Translations under genes and position numbers: made by a program | NCBI GenBank assembly: GCA_024640135.1 | Contig: JAHEFO010000005.1 | Coordinates: forward strand, 1-46,753 | Reading direction: 5' to 3' | DNA length: 46,753 nt | From: Acidobacteriota bacterium | Lineage (GTDB): Bacteria > Acidobacteriota > Vicinamibacteria > Vicinamibacterales > SCN-69-37 | The notes under the pieces: model-generated | Told to the model about the DNA's origin: nothing | The model's input: the letters and a program-made list of their open reading frames with translations, nothing else | The model's database searches: none | In this document: positions 7,558 through 15,451 of the stretch, piece by piece | Numbering within the stretch: the first letter of the stretch is position 1 | How the letters are laid out: each line of letters begins with the position of its first letter

Positions 7558-7959
7558 TCATCCCGGGTGGCTCAGCCGCCAGGCGATGAACCCGACGATC
7601 AGCGCCAGCGCAACGACGACAAGCACGACCCGCAGAGCCAGCCACGCCTTGCGCTGCTTCTCCAGGAACGCGCGATCATCGTCGGTGACATCAGGCCGAA
7701 GGACTTCGCCTTCATCTGGAACCGCCTCAGCCAGTTCCACGTTGAACTTCTCGACCACCTCGTCAGGGTCCAGCCCCACCTCAATCGCGTAGGACCGAAC
7801 GAACGCGCGACCGAAGAGCCCTCCGGGCAGCCGTTTGAATTCACCGCGCTCAAGCGACTCGAGCACTGAGACCGAAATCTTCGTCGCGGTCGCCACCTGC
7901 CGAAGCGAAATCCCACGGCTGTCGCGCGCCTGCTTCAGTTGTCTGCCGATCTCACTCAT
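7558..7959 (-). CDS. Short RodZ-like HTH membrane protein
   Basis: The 133-aa product has an N-terminal RodZ-type helix-turn-helix (residues about 1-70; IGRQLKQARDSRGISLRQVA, then LERGEFKRLPGGLFGRAFVRSYA). A charged linker and one membrane segment near 108-127 (LALRVVLVVVALALIVGFIAW) follow. It ends only six residues after the membrane segment, so the periplasmic domain of classical RodZ is missing. Full-length RodZ couples MreB filaments to the rod complex; the HTH part is the MreB-binding region. Whether this short form does so is unknown. It is the last gene of the long minus-strand run, 17 nt after the ThiE-like gene. Confidence 0.87.
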   Translation of the reverse strand: MSEIGRQLKQARDSRGISLRQVATATKISVSVLESLERGEFKRLPGGLFGRAFVRSYAIEVGLDPDEVVEKFNVELAEAVPDEGEVLRPDVTDDDRAFLEKQRKAWLALRVVLVVVALALIVGFIAWRLSHPG

Positions 7960-7976
7960 AGGGACACAGTCGATCG

Positions 7977-8645
7977 TTACTGTAGATGACCCGTTGCGGC
8001 AGCGTCAATTGCGTCTCGGAGCGCGGCCACGCCAGCGGCGGCACCCAGTGCGCCTGGCGCCCGTCCGGGAGGAAGAAAAAGGCTGATCCCCGCCACACCG
8101 GCAGCGCCGGCAGCCACACAGGCCGCTGCTCGCGGCACGGTCAACCCGCCTACGGCAATCACCCGCCCCGGGCACACCCGAACAACCGATCGAAGCGCCT
8201 CAATCCCGCGTCCCGGCTTTGGCCCGGACGAGAAGACGGCCCCGAACAGCAGGTAGTCCGCATCCCTGTGCGCGCGCGCCTCGTCAACCGTGTGCACGGA
8301 TCGGCCGACAAGCCATGGTGAGTCCCCGCGGGCGCCAACCGTCCGCATCCGCGCAATTGGCGGTCCATCACCCCGCAGATGCACCCCGTCGCAACCACCG
8401 GCCAGAGCCACATCCGCCCGGTCGTTGACCACGACTCGCGTGCGGGACCCGGAAGCCGTCTCTTTGACTGTGCGGACCAGTTCACAAAGCAACCGCGCGG
8501 ACAGGTCGCGCTCGCGTACCTGGATCAGGTCGATGCCGGCAGCGACGGCCTCTTCGAGCCACCGCGCCAGCGCCAGGATCTGATCGCGTGGAGAGCGCGC
8601 TTCGGGACTCAACTGGGCCCGGTCCGTGACCAGACACAGCGTCAT
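7977..8645 (-). CDS. thiE: Thiamine-phosphate synthase / TenI family protein
   Basis: This is a TIM-barrel protein of the ThiE/TenI family, 222 aa from the ATG at 8645 (MTLCLVTDRAQL). Visible marks are IDLIQVRERDLSARLL (pyrimidine and phosphate side), VVVNDRADVALAGGCDGVHLRGDG, GRSVHTVDEARAHRDADYLLFGAVF, and VIAVGGLTVPRAAA. ThiE joins the thiazole and pyrimidine halves of thiamine phosphate; TenI is a thiazole tautomerase. The segment LFGAVFSSGPKPGRG looks closer to TenI (which lacks the ThiE T-x-T-K pattern), so synthase activity is not assured. No other thi gene is nearby. The start overlaps the stop of the small membrane protein by 4 nt (ATGA). Confidence 0.82.
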   Translation of the reverse strand: MTLCLVTDRAQLSPEARSPRDQILALARWLEEAVAAGIDLIQVRERDLSARLLCELVRTVKETASGSRTRVVVNDRADVALAGGCDGVHLRGDGPPIARMRTVGARGDSPWLVGRSVHTVDEARAHRDADYLLFGAVFSSGPKPGRGIEALRSVVRVCPGRVIAVGGLTVPRAAACVAAGAAGVAGISLFLPPGRAPGALGAAAGVAALRDAIDAAATGHLQ

Positions 8646-8824
8646 GACCGCGCGGACCAACGGCTCATGAACGCATTGCTGAGTTCCCGGACTCCGACCC
8701 ATCCGGTCACCAACCCCACACCGGTCACGGCCCCCCGGACGAAGTGGTTGTCCATTGCCACTTCCAGCCAGGGCCACAGCGCCGCAAAGTAATTCCGGTC
8801 CCACGACACCGTCCATGGCGTCAA
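8642..8824 (-). CDS. Small membrane protein (2 hydrophobic segments if extended)
   Basis: From the TTG at 8824 the frame gives 60 aa (MTPWTVSWDRNYFAALWPWLEV...), with a C-terminal hydrophobic helix around HFVRGAVTGVGLVTGWVGV. The frame is open upstream to the rnhB stop at 8906-8908. The extra residues (ISFLSRIFLAAYLIEAGFLL before the TTG) form a convincing first membrane helix, so the true protein probably begins earlier. No ATG, GTG or TTG exists there. A GGAG motif (8898-8895) lies 7 nt before an ATC codon at 8887. Either a rare start codon is used or the 5' end is damaged. Function unknown. It lies between rnhB and the ThiE-like gene and overlaps the latter by ATGA. Confidence 0.55.
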   Translation of the reverse strand: MTPWTVSWDRNYFAALWPWLEVAMDNHFVRGAVTGVGLVTGWVGVRELSNAFMSRWSARS

Positions 8825-8905
8825 GGTCAGCAGAAACCCGGCCTCAATGAGGTAGGCGGCGAGGAAGATTCGGCTCAGAAAGCTGATGGTGGACTCCGGC
8901 GAAGG

Positions 8906-9541
8906 CTACTTGTGGATCGTATCAGAGAGATCAAAGAGCGACGGCGGCCGAAAGGTGCGGCGATGCGCCTCAGAGTATCCCCACCGATCCAGGGCGGCCA
9001 GATGATCCTGGGTGGCGTACCCCTTGTGGCGGTCGAATCCGTACCGGGGGTCACGCGCATGCAGTTCGCGCATCAGGCGGTCACGGTGCACCTTCGCGAC
9101 AATCGAGGCGGCCGCGATGGCGCTGACCCGCCGATCACCACCGACCAGCGATCGCTGCGCCAGGACCAGTTGAGGAATGGGAAACCCGTCGACGAACACC
9201 AGTCCCGGCAGCGGCACCAGCGCCATCACCGCCTGGTGCATCGCGTGCAACGAGGCCTGATGGATATTGAGTCGATCGATTTCCGCGGCGGACACCACTT
9301 CGACGGTCCAGGCCACGGCGGCGGCGGTGATCTCAGCCGAGAGGCGCTCACGCGTCTGGGCCGACAACAGCTTGGAGTCAGCCACTCCCGGCACATGGCG
9401 ATCGGGGTGCAGGATCACGGCTGCCGCCACGACGGGCCCGGCCAGACAGCCGCGTCCCACTTCATCGACCCCGGCCACATGGACCACGCCCAGACGCCGC
9501 GCGGCGTTCTCCAGTGCGCGCGATGCCCGGGCTTTCGCCAT
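8906..9541 (-). CDS. rnhB: Ribonuclease HII
   Basis: RNase HII cuts the RNA strand of RNA-DNA hybrids and starts removal of misincorporated ribonucleotides. The 211-aa protein carries the metal-binding AGVDEVGRG motif (Asp26, Glu27), ADSKLLSAQTRE, the third acidic residue in LVFVDGFPIP, and the SAIAAASIVAKVHRDRLM helix with the fourth. The GYATQDHLAALDRWG and HRRTFRP C-terminal region is normal for the family. The gene follows rplS by 16 nt in the common ffh-rpsP-rimM-trmD-rplS-rnhB order. Confidence 0.96.
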   Translation of the reverse strand: MAKARASRALENAARRLGVVHVAGVDEVGRGCLAGPVVAAAVILHPDRHVPGVADSKLLSAQTRERLSAEITAAAVAWTVEVVSAAEIDRLNIHQASLHAMHQAVMALVPLPGLVFVDGFPIPQLVLAQRSLVGGDRRVSAIAAASIVAKVHRDRLMRELHARDPRYGFDRHKGYATQDHLAALDRWGYSEAHRRTFRPPSLFDLSDTIHK

Positions 9542-9557
9542 CTCGGCCTTCGCGGGC

Positions 9558-9905
9558 CTACTTCGTGTGCCGCTTTTCCTTCATGCGAGCGGCCTTCCCG
9601 CGCAGTTCGCGCAGGAAGTACAGCTTCGCCCGGCGGACCTTCGCGCTGCGGATGACCTCGATCTTGGCGACCGTGGGCGAGTGCAAGGGGAAGATTCGTT
9701 CGACGCCCTGGCCAAACGACACCTTACGCACGGTGAATGACGCCCGCGACCCGCCGCGATGCATCCCAATCACCATGCCCTCGAAGATCTGGATTCGTTC
9801 CTTCTCCCCCTCGCGCACCTTGACGTGCACGCGCACGGTGTCGCCCGACCGCATCTCCGGCCGGTCCACCAAATGGGGACGTTCGATCATCTCTAACGCA
9901 TTCAT
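9558..9905 (-). CDS. rplS: 50S ribosomal protein L19
   Basis: The 115-aa basic protein matches L19 in length and content: [25 protein letters not shown] near the N-terminus, [26 protein letters not shown] in the middle, then [21 protein letters not shown]19 sits at the 30S-50S interface. Its ATG overlaps the trmD stop (9902-9905), so it is probably translationally coupled. Confidence 0.97.
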   Translation of the reverse strand: MNALEMIERPHLVDRPEMRSGDTVRVHVKVREGEKERIQIFEGMVIGMHRGGSRASFTVRKVSFGQGVERIFPLHSPTVAKIEVIRSAKVRRAKLYFLRELRGKAARMKEKRHTK

Positions 9906-10663
9906 GAGCTGTGCTCCCTTGCCTTGTCCAACACTTGTGCCAGCGCGTCGCGTTCATCCGCGGACAACGCCGCCGCTTCCACCTTCTCAAGCAGGTCCGG
10001 GCGCCGCGCCCGGGTTCGCGCCACTCGTTGCCGCGCCCGCCATTCCTCAATCGCGCCGTGATTCCCACTCAACAGGACATCCGGCGCTGCCAGTCCCCTG
10101 AAGACGGCCGGTCGCGTGTAGTGCGGGTGATCAAGCAACCCGCGCACAAACGAATCCTGCTCGACTGACGATTCGTCTCCCACCACACCGGGAACCAACC
10201 TGACCACCGCGTCCACCAGCACCAGTGCCGGCAGTTCACCGCCCGTCACCACGTAGTCCCCAATCGAAATCTCGTCGGTGACCAGTGTTTCGGTCACCCG
10301 CTCGTCAATGCCTTCGTACCGCCCGCACAACACCACAAGGCGCGACATCCGGCTGAACCGCAGCGCCTCGGCGTGGGACAACGCCCGTCCCTGCGGCGTC
10401 ATCAACACCACCGCGTCTGCCTGGCCGCGCTCGGCCGCGATGCCCTCCACGGCCGCAAACAACGGCTCGGGCTTGAGCACCATTCCCGGACCACCGCCAA
10501 ACGGCATGTCGTCGACGACCCGGTGTCTGTCCGACGTGTAGTCGCGCAGGTCTCGCGCCTTCACGTCCACCAACCCCCGGCTGCAGGCTCGCCCCACCAC
10601 GCCTTCGGACAGCACCGCGTCGATCACCGCGGGAAAGATCGTCACGACATCAATCGTCGTCAT
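9902..10663 (-). CDS. trmD: tRNA (guanine-N1-)-methyltransferase TrmD
   Basis: TrmD methylates G37 of tRNAs using S-adenosylmethionine and so protects against frameshifting. The ATG at 10663 gives 253 aa starting [11 protein letters not shown]; the longer in-frame start at 10777 would overlap rimM heavily. The SPOUT trefoil-knot motifs are clear: [45 protein letters not shown], and [11 protein letters not shown]. The N-terminal ATG overlaps the rimM stop (10660-10663) and the C-terminal stop overlaps rplS. Confidence 0.96.
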   Translation of the reverse strand: MTTIDVVTIFPAVIDAVLSEGVVGRACSRGLVDVKARDLRDYTSDRHRVVDDMPFGGGPGMVLKPEPLFAAVEGIAAERGQADAVVLMTPQGRALSHAEALRFSRMSRLVVLCGRYEGIDERVTETLVTDEISIGDYVVTGGELPALVLVDAVVRLVPGVVGDESSVEQDSFVRGLLDHPHYTRPAVFRGLAAPDVLLSGNHGAIEEWRARQRVARTRARRPDLLEKVEAAALSADERDALAQVLDKAREHSS

Positions 10664-11226
10664 CGCGCTTCCCCCACCCCGTCGTCCCCGGCCGCGGGAG
10701 CCGGCAGATTCACCTCCAGCAGGCCCTCCGGCGGATCCACCACGATGCGCTTGCCCGCCACATCGATCACCGGGCACATCGCCTTGACCAGCGGCACCAG
10801 CACCTCGGCGCCATCCCGATCGATGCTCAACAACGCGCCGCCGGCGCCTGTATACACCGCCTGCACACGCCCGACATCGACTCCGGCACTGGTCCGCACC
10901 TCGCAGCCCACGAGGTCGTACAAGTAATACTCGTCTGCTCCCAGCGGCATTCGCGCATCTTCCGGGATGCGCAGTTCAGCGTCGCGCAACTCCTCGGCGC
11001 TCTCGACGGACGTCACGCCCTCGAACGCCACCACCCACCGGTCCGCCCGAACATGGCTCTCGGCGATCGTCAGTGCCCCAGGGCCTTCCCCGATGGACCG
11101 CCACACCTTCGCGCCCACGGCAAAACGCTCGGCACCGAAATCCGTTTCGGGCGCAATGACCACCTGCCCGCGCAGGCCATGTGGGCGCACGACCCGGCCG
11201 ACCACTACCATCGATGCCCACTCCAC
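10660..11226 (-). CDS. rimM: 16S rRNA processing / ribosome maturation factor RimM
   Basis: RimM helps maturation of the 30S head and binds S19. I chose the GTG at 11226 (188 aa, [17 protein letters not shown]) because it has a GGGGGGA sequence about 6 nt upstream and matches the usual family N-terminus. An ATG at 11211 is the alternative. The N-terminal barrel carries [23 protein letters not shown]. The C-terminal PRC-barrel has [31 protein letters not shown] and a [29 protein letters not shown] end. It lies between khpA and trmD. Confidence 0.93.
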   Translation of the reverse strand: MEWASMVVVGRVVRPHGLRGQVVIAPETDFGAERFAVGAKVWRSIGEGPGALTIAESHVRADRWVVAFEGVTSVESAEELRDAELRIPEDARMPLGADEYYLYDLVGCEVRTSAGVDVGRVQAVYTGAGGALLSIDRDGAEVLVPLVKAMCPVIDVAGKRIVVDPPEGLLEVNLPAPAAGDDGVGEAR

Positions 11227-11269
11227 GACCGGTCCCCCCAGTCTCGCCTGCGCCGCTCCCTCGGAGCCG

Positions 11270-11512
11270 CTAGTCGTCGCGGAAATCCACGCTGACACGC
11301 AGCCCGTCGAGTTCGGCGGCGGCGGCGGCCAGCGTACGGACCGCCGAGGCGGTGCGTCCCTGCCGGCCGATGACGCGGCCCAGATCCCCGGGCGCCATCG
11401 TCAATTCCACGATGGTCAGGTCGCGTCGCTCGAATTCCACCACCTCGACCTCGTCGGGATGGCTCGCCAACGCGCGGGCCACCACGTCAACGACGTCGCC
11501 CGCCCGGCTCAC
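11270..11512 (-). CDS. khpA: KH-domain RNA-binding protein KhpA (YlqC-type)
   Basis: This is an 80-aa single KH-domain protein. The GTG at 11512 forms a GTGA overlap with the rpsP stop (11509-11512) and gives a start of MSRAGDVVDVVARALASHPDEV, like other KhpA proteins. The KH core LGRVIGRQGRTASAVRTLAAAAA includes the GxxG loop (GRQG). The longer open frame to 11614 only overlaps rpsP and is rejected. KhpA binds RNA, often with KhpB/Jag, and influences cell division and length control; the gene between rpsP and rimM is its standard location. Confidence 0.92.
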   Translation of the reverse strand: MSRAGDVVDVVARALASHPDEVEVVEFERRDLTIVELTMAPGDLGRVIGRQGRTASAVRTLAAAAAELDGLRVSVDFRDD

Positions 11513-11784
11513 GACGTGGCCGCGGCGTCGTCGGCCACCGGCGCCACCGGTTCCGGCGCGCGGTCCACCAGCGTGCGCAGCGTGTCGGACGGCGTGGCAC
11601 CGCTCTTCACCCAATGCGCGTACCGGTCGCGATCGATGACCAGGGTTTCCGGCTTTGTGCGCGGGTTGTAGTGCCCGAGAATCTCGATGAACCGGCCATC
11701 ACGTGCCGATGCCGACTCAGTCACCACAATGCGGAAAAAGGCCCGATTCTTCGACCCCGCCCGCCGCATACGAATCACTACCAT
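11509..11784 (-). CDS. rpsP: 30S ribosomal protein S16
   Basis: The 91-aa protein begins MVVIRMRRAGSKNRAFFRIVV, followed by DGRFIEILGHYNPRTKP and YAHWVKSGATPSDTLRTLV, all typical of S16. The C-terminal tail is short and acidic/alanine-rich (PVADDAAATS). S16 is needed for 30S assembly. The gene starts 9 nt after the ffh stop. Confidence 0.97.
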   Translation of the reverse strand: MVVIRMRRAGSKNRAFFRIVVTESASARDGRFIEILGHYNPRTKPETLVIDRDRYAHWVKSGATPSDTLRTLVDRAPEPVAPVADDAAATS

Positions 11785-11793
11785 GCTGTCTCC

Positions 11794-13167
11794 TTAAACC
11801 TGCCTGCCGCCCAACATTCCCATCAGGCGCCGTTTGCCCTTGCGTCCGCCACCTGCGCCACTCATCGCCTTCAGCATCTTGCGCATGTCGACGAATTGCT
11901 TGAGCAGCCGATTGACGTCTTCCACCTTCGTCCCGCTGCCGCGCGCGATGCGCTTGCGGCGGCTGCCATTCAGCAGTTGATGATTCCGTCGTTCCTCGAT
12001 CGTCATCGAACTGATGATCGCCTGCACCCGCTCCACCTGCCCGTCGTCCACCTGAGCGCGCTGTGCGTTCAGGTCCTTCATCGCGCCCATGCCGGGAATC
12101 ATCCCCAGCACCTGGTCCAGCGGCCCCATCTTCTTGATGGTCCGAAGCTGGTCCGCAAAGTCGTCCAGCGTGAAGTCGTCGAGCCGCGTCTTCTTCTCGA
12201 GCTTCTCGCGGCTCTCCTGGTCGAGCGCGCCTTCCGCGCGTTCGATCAGGGTCAGGATGTCGCCCATCCCCAGCAACCGCGACACCAACCGGTCCGCGTG
12301 GAACGGTTCGAAGTCCTGCGGGCGCTCCCCCACACCGACAAACGCGATCGGCACCCCGACCACACCCACCACCGACAACGCCGCCCCGCCCCGGGAGTCC
12401 CCGTCGAGCTTCGTCAGGACCACGCCCGAGACACCGGCGCCGGACGCACTCATGCGCGCGTGAAACTCACCCGCGCTGCGAATCGCATCCTGACCGGTCA
12501 TCGCATCGGCGACATACAACCGGTCCGTCGGCTCCACCGCCCCTGCGATGGCATCCAACTCCGTCATCAGCTCGTCGTCGATGTGCAACCGCCCCGCGGT
12601 ATCAACGATGAGCGTGTCAAACCCCAACTGCCTGGTCGCCGCCAGCGCGCCCGACGCGCGCGCAACCGGGTCCAGTTCTCCCTCCGGGTCGTGCACCCGC
12701 ACGCCCACCTGCCCGGCCAGCACCGATAACTGCTCGATGGCGGCCGGCCGCCGCACGTCAGTCGACACCAACATCGGATGCCGTCCCTGCTGCACCAGCC
12801 AGCGCGCCAGCTTCGCCGAGGTCGTCGTCTTTCCGGACCCCTGCAGCCCAAGCATCAGGACGACTCGCGGCTTCCGCGCCCCTTCTGTCAGCCCTCCGGT
12901 GACATCACCGAAAAGCGCCAGCATCTCGTCGCGGACGATCCGCACGACCTGTTGCGCCGGCGTCAGGCTGCGGAGGACATCGTCGCCCACGGCCTTGACG
13001 CGCACGCGGTCGATGAACGCCTTGACCACCCGAAAGTTGACATCCGCCTCAAGCAGCGCGAGACGAATCTCCCGCAGGGCGGCATCAACACTGGCCTCGC
13101 TCAGGCGCGACTCGCCTCGAAGCGACCGAAAAACGTCCTGCAGACGCGTACTGAGCGTATCCAACAT
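11794..13167 (-). CDS. ffh: Signal recognition particle protein Ffh
   Basis: Ffh binds signal sequences and 4.5S RNA and docks with FtsY. The ATG at 13167 gives 457 aa (MLDTLSTRLQDVFRSLRG). N domain: about 1-90. G domain: G1 LGLQGSGKTTTSAKLA, DVRRPAAIEQL, DTAGRLHIDDELM, TKLDGDSRGGAALS, and the DFEPFHADR closing loop. M domain: methionine-rich from about residue 325 (MGPLDQVLGMIPGMGAM) with the RNA-binding SRRKRIARGSGTKVEDVNRLLKQF helix. Its receptor gene ftsY is upstream in the same strand run (18103-17177). Confidence 0.97.
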   Translation of the reverse strand: MLDTLSTRLQDVFRSLRGESRLSEASVDAALREIRLALLEADVNFRVVKAFIDRVRVKAVGDDVLRSLTPAQQVVRIVRDEMLALFGDVTGGLTEGARKPRVVLMLGLQGSGKTTTSAKLARWLVQQGRHPMLVSTDVRRPAAIEQLSVLAGQVGVRVHDPEGELDPVARASGALAATRQLGFDTLIVDTAGRLHIDDELMTELDAIAGAVEPTDRLYVADAMTGQDAIRSAGEFHARMSASGAGVSGVVLTKLDGDSRGGAALSVVGVVGVPIAFVGVGERPQDFEPFHADRLVSRLLGMGDILTLIERAEGALDQESREKLEKKTRLDDFTLDDFADQLRTIKKMGPLDQVLGMIPGMGAMKDLNAQRAQVDDGQVERVQAIISSMTIEERRNHQLLNGSRRKRIARGSGTKVEDVNRLLKQFVDMRKMLKAMSGAGGGRKGKRRLMGMLGGRQV

Positions 13168-13191
13168 ACCGTTCAACCACACTCAGCCCGA

Positions 13192-13205
13192 TGCCCCGCG
13201 GGGCA
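13192..13205. repeat. Perfect 14-bp palindrome in the leader of ffh
   Basis: TGCCCCGCGGGGCA is self-complementary over all 14 bases and lies about 25 nt upstream of the ffh start codon. It is in the only sizeable gap (about 170 bp) of the long minus-strand run. It could be part of an RNA hairpin in the leader, a weak terminator of the upstream unit, or a protein site. No T-run follows on the minus strand. Confidence 0.5.
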
Positions 13206-13279
13206 CCGGTCCGTCACCAGTGCTTACCGTGGCGCTAACCGGTTCAAGCGCAATCAGTTATGTTACGCCGAAGACCTGG

Positions 13280-13300
13280 GAATCTGCAATCTGGAATCTG
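13280..13300. repeat. Heptamer tandem repeat (GAATCTG CAATCTG GAATCTG)
   Basis: Three exact-period 7-bp units occur in the spacer between the secreted hypothetical gene (stop 13339) and ffh. The reverse complement (CAGATTS) is the unit found at 7321-7349, so the two spacers carry members of one repeat family in opposite orientation. Confidence 0.65.
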
Positions 13301-13338
13301 AGCCCGGCCAGGGTGCCACAAATCAGGAAATCGGACGG

Positions 13339-14196
13339 TCAGTTCTTGATGATGGTGCCGACCGAGACGTTGAATTGCCGGAAATTCTCGTAGAAGGCCC
13401 GGCCGGTGATGAGCGGCTGGCGGGGAGTCGAGTACCGCTCGTTCATGAGGACAGGCAGCCAGAGCTTCAGCTTCGGCTGTTCGGTGTATCCCACCGAAAT
13501 CAGCGCGGTTGTCGCACCGGTGCTCAGCCTCAGCTCCGTCCTGACCACACGCCCGGTGGCCTCATCAATCCAGAACCTGCCCCGCGCCGCGGCCCCATCA
13601 GGAGTCTGAATCAGCCTGGGCACCGCGCGCTCCTGGAAGCGGATTTCGCGGGCCTCGATCCCGACGGCCACCTCGGTCGATCCTCCCCGTGTGAATTCTG
13701 ACCGATGCTGCTCTGACGTCTTGCCGAACTGCAGCACCATGGTGGGAACGTTGATGTTCCGTGTGACCCAGCCCAGATTCATCCGCGCGCTCGCCTCGAC
13801 GATCTTCCTGACCTGGTCGGCGCTGTCGCCCGTGGGTTTGAGAAACAAGTCGACGAGCCGATCATTCCGATCGCGGACCTCCCGGCCGTCCACCTCGAAG
13901 ACATCGCGAAAGGCCACCCAGCCCAGGTCGCCGGCCTTGGCCAGGAGGAGGTCCGACCGCAAAGCTCTTTTTTGTCCATCCAACCCGGCGGACGCCGCGA
14001 CTTCCTGCTCGTACCGCTCCTCGGACACCACCGCCGCCAGGTCACGTTCGTACTTGTCGACGTAGCTTCCCAGCCGCTCCAGCAGGGCTTCGATAGACGT
14101 GTCCAGTTTCTGCTGGCTCTCCGGGGCGTCCTGCGCGGACAACACCAGGCCGGCGCTGACCAAACCGCACACAATCACGCTGACAATCTTTCGCAT
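13339..14196 (-). CDS. Secreted protein of unknown function
   Basis: I do not recognise a named family. The 285-aa product starts with a signal peptide (MRKIVSVIVCGLVSAGLVLSA, cleavage probably after LSA-QDA). A helical, charged segment follows (IEALLERLGSYVDKYERDLAAVVSEERYEQ). The C-terminal half is rich in beta strands (RGRFWIDEATGRVVRTELRLSTG, SVGYTEQPKLKLWLPVLMNERY), reminiscent of LolA-like or other periplasmic lipid-carrier folds, though without a diagnostic motif. It ends FRQFNVSVGTIIKN. It sits between ribBA and ffh in a run of housekeeping genes, 10 nt after the ribBA stop, so it is probably in that operon. Similar proteins occur widely in Acidobacteriota as I recall, but no search was possible. 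Confidence 0.8.
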   Translation of the reverse strand: MRKIVSVIVCGLVSAGLVLSAQDAPESQQKLDTSIEALLERLGSYVDKYERDLAAVVSEERYEQEVAASAGLDGQKRALRSDLLLAKAGDLGWVAFRDVFEVDGREVRDRNDRLVDLFLKPTGDSADQVRKIVEASARMNLGWVTRNINVPTMVLQFGKTSEQHRSEFTRGGSTEVAVGIEAREIRFQERAVPRLIQTPDGAAARGRFWIDEATGRVVRTELRLSTGATTALISVGYTEQPKLKLWLPVLMNERYSTPRQPLITGRAFYENFRQFNVSVGTIIKN

Positions 14197-14206
14197 CGCA
14201 GAATCA

Positions 14207-15451
14207 CTAGACCGACGTCAGTTTGTGCCCCAGCTTGTCTTTCTTGGTCTTCATGTAGCGCCGCGTGAACTCGGTCGCGGCGATTTCGAGCGGCACGGAC
14301 TCAACCACTGAGAGCCCATACCCTTCCAGGCCCACGAACTTCCGCGGATTGTTCGTCAGCAGGCGCATGGTCCGGACACCGAGGTCACGAAGAATCTGCG
14401 CTCCGATCCCGTAATCGCGCTGGTCCGGCTTGAAGCCCAGACTCTCGTTCGCTTCCACGGTATCGAGTCCTTGATCCTGCAACTCGTACGCACGAATCTT
14501 GTTCGCCAGCCCGATGCCCCGGCCCTCCTGATTCAAGTAGAGCAACACCCCCTGCCCTTCAGCCGCGATCAAGGCCATCGCTCGATCGAGCTGCAGGCCG
14601 CAATCGCAGCGCGATGAATGGAACACGTCCCCGGTCAGGCACCTCGAATGCACCCGCACCAGAATCCGTTCGCCCGCGCCCAACTCTCCGCACACAAGAG
14701 CCACGTGCGTCTCGCCATCCAGCCCTGACTCATAGGCATAGACGTCGAATGGACCGTGAACGGTCGGCAGCGCAGCACTCGCCACCCGCTTCACCAGGCT
14801 CTCGGTGCGCATGCGGTACCGGATCAAGTCTGCAATGGTGATCATCAGCAGCTTGTGCTTGCGCGCGAACCTCGTCAACTCCGGCACCCGCGCCATCGTG
14901 CCGTCCTCGTTCATGATTTCGCAGATGACCCCGGCCGGCTCCAGGCCTGCCATGCGGGCCAGGTCCACCGCAGCTTCCGTGTGGCCCGCCCGGACGAGTA
15001 CGCCGCCGGGACGCGCCCGCAGCGGGAACACATGGCCAGGACGCGCGAGATCCTTCGGGGTCGTGCTCCCCGCGATCGCCACCTGCACCGTCCGCGCGCG
15101 GTCTGCCGCCGACACCCCGGTCGAGGTCCCAACCCGCGCATCGACCGACACACAAAAGGCGGTCTCACGCCGCGACGAATTGTCGCTGACTTCGAGCGGC
15201 ACCTCGAGTTCGGCCAACCGCTCGGGCGTCAACGGCAAACACACCAGACCGCGCCCGTGCTTGACCATGAAATTGATGGCGTCCGGCGTCACCTTCGACG
15301 CGGCCATCGTCAGGTCTCCCTCGTTCTCCCGGTGCTCGTCGTCGACGACGACCAGCATCTGTCCGGCCCGAAATGCCTCGACCGCCGCCTCTACCGGCGC
15401 AAACGGTGAGGCTTTGCGCCCCTTGGCCAGACGAAGATCAGGTTTCTTCAC
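14207..15451 (-). CDS. ribBA: Bifunctional DHBP synthase / GTP cyclohydrolase II RibBA
   Basis: RibB makes 3,4-dihydroxy-2-butanone 4-phosphate from ribulose 5-phosphate; RibA opens GTP for the riboflavin pathway. The GTG at 15451 gives 414 aa and has GGGAGG 5 nt upstream, within the end of ribE. RibB domain (about 15-210): VVVDDEHRENEGDLTMAA, FCVSVDARVGTSTGVSAADRA, RPGHVFPLRARPGGVLVRAGHTEAAVDLA. RibA domain (about 220-410): VRVHSRCLTGDVFHSSRCDCGLQL with three zinc cysteines, YLNQEGRGIGLANKIRAYELQD, and RLLTNNPRKFVGLEGYGL. Both halves look intact. Confidence 0.96.
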   Translation of the reverse strand: MKKPDLRLAKGRKASPFAPVEAAVEAFRAGQMLVVVDDEHRENEGDLTMAASKVTPDAINFMVKHGRGLVCLPLTPERLAELEVPLEVSDNSSRRETAFCVSVDARVGTSTGVSAADRARTVQVAIAGSTTPKDLARPGHVFPLRARPGGVLVRAGHTEAAVDLARMAGLEPAGVICEIMNEDGTMARVPELTRFARKHKLLMITIADLIRYRMRTESLVKRVASAALPTVHGPFDVYAYESGLDGETHVALVCGELGAGERILVRVHSRCLTGDVFHSSRCDCGLQLDRAMALIAAEGQGVLLYLNQEGRGIGLANKIRAYELQDQGLDTVEANESLGFKPDQRDYGIGAQILRDLGVRTMRLLTNNPRKFVGLEGYGLSVVESVPLEIAATEFTRRYMKTKKDKLGHKLTSV

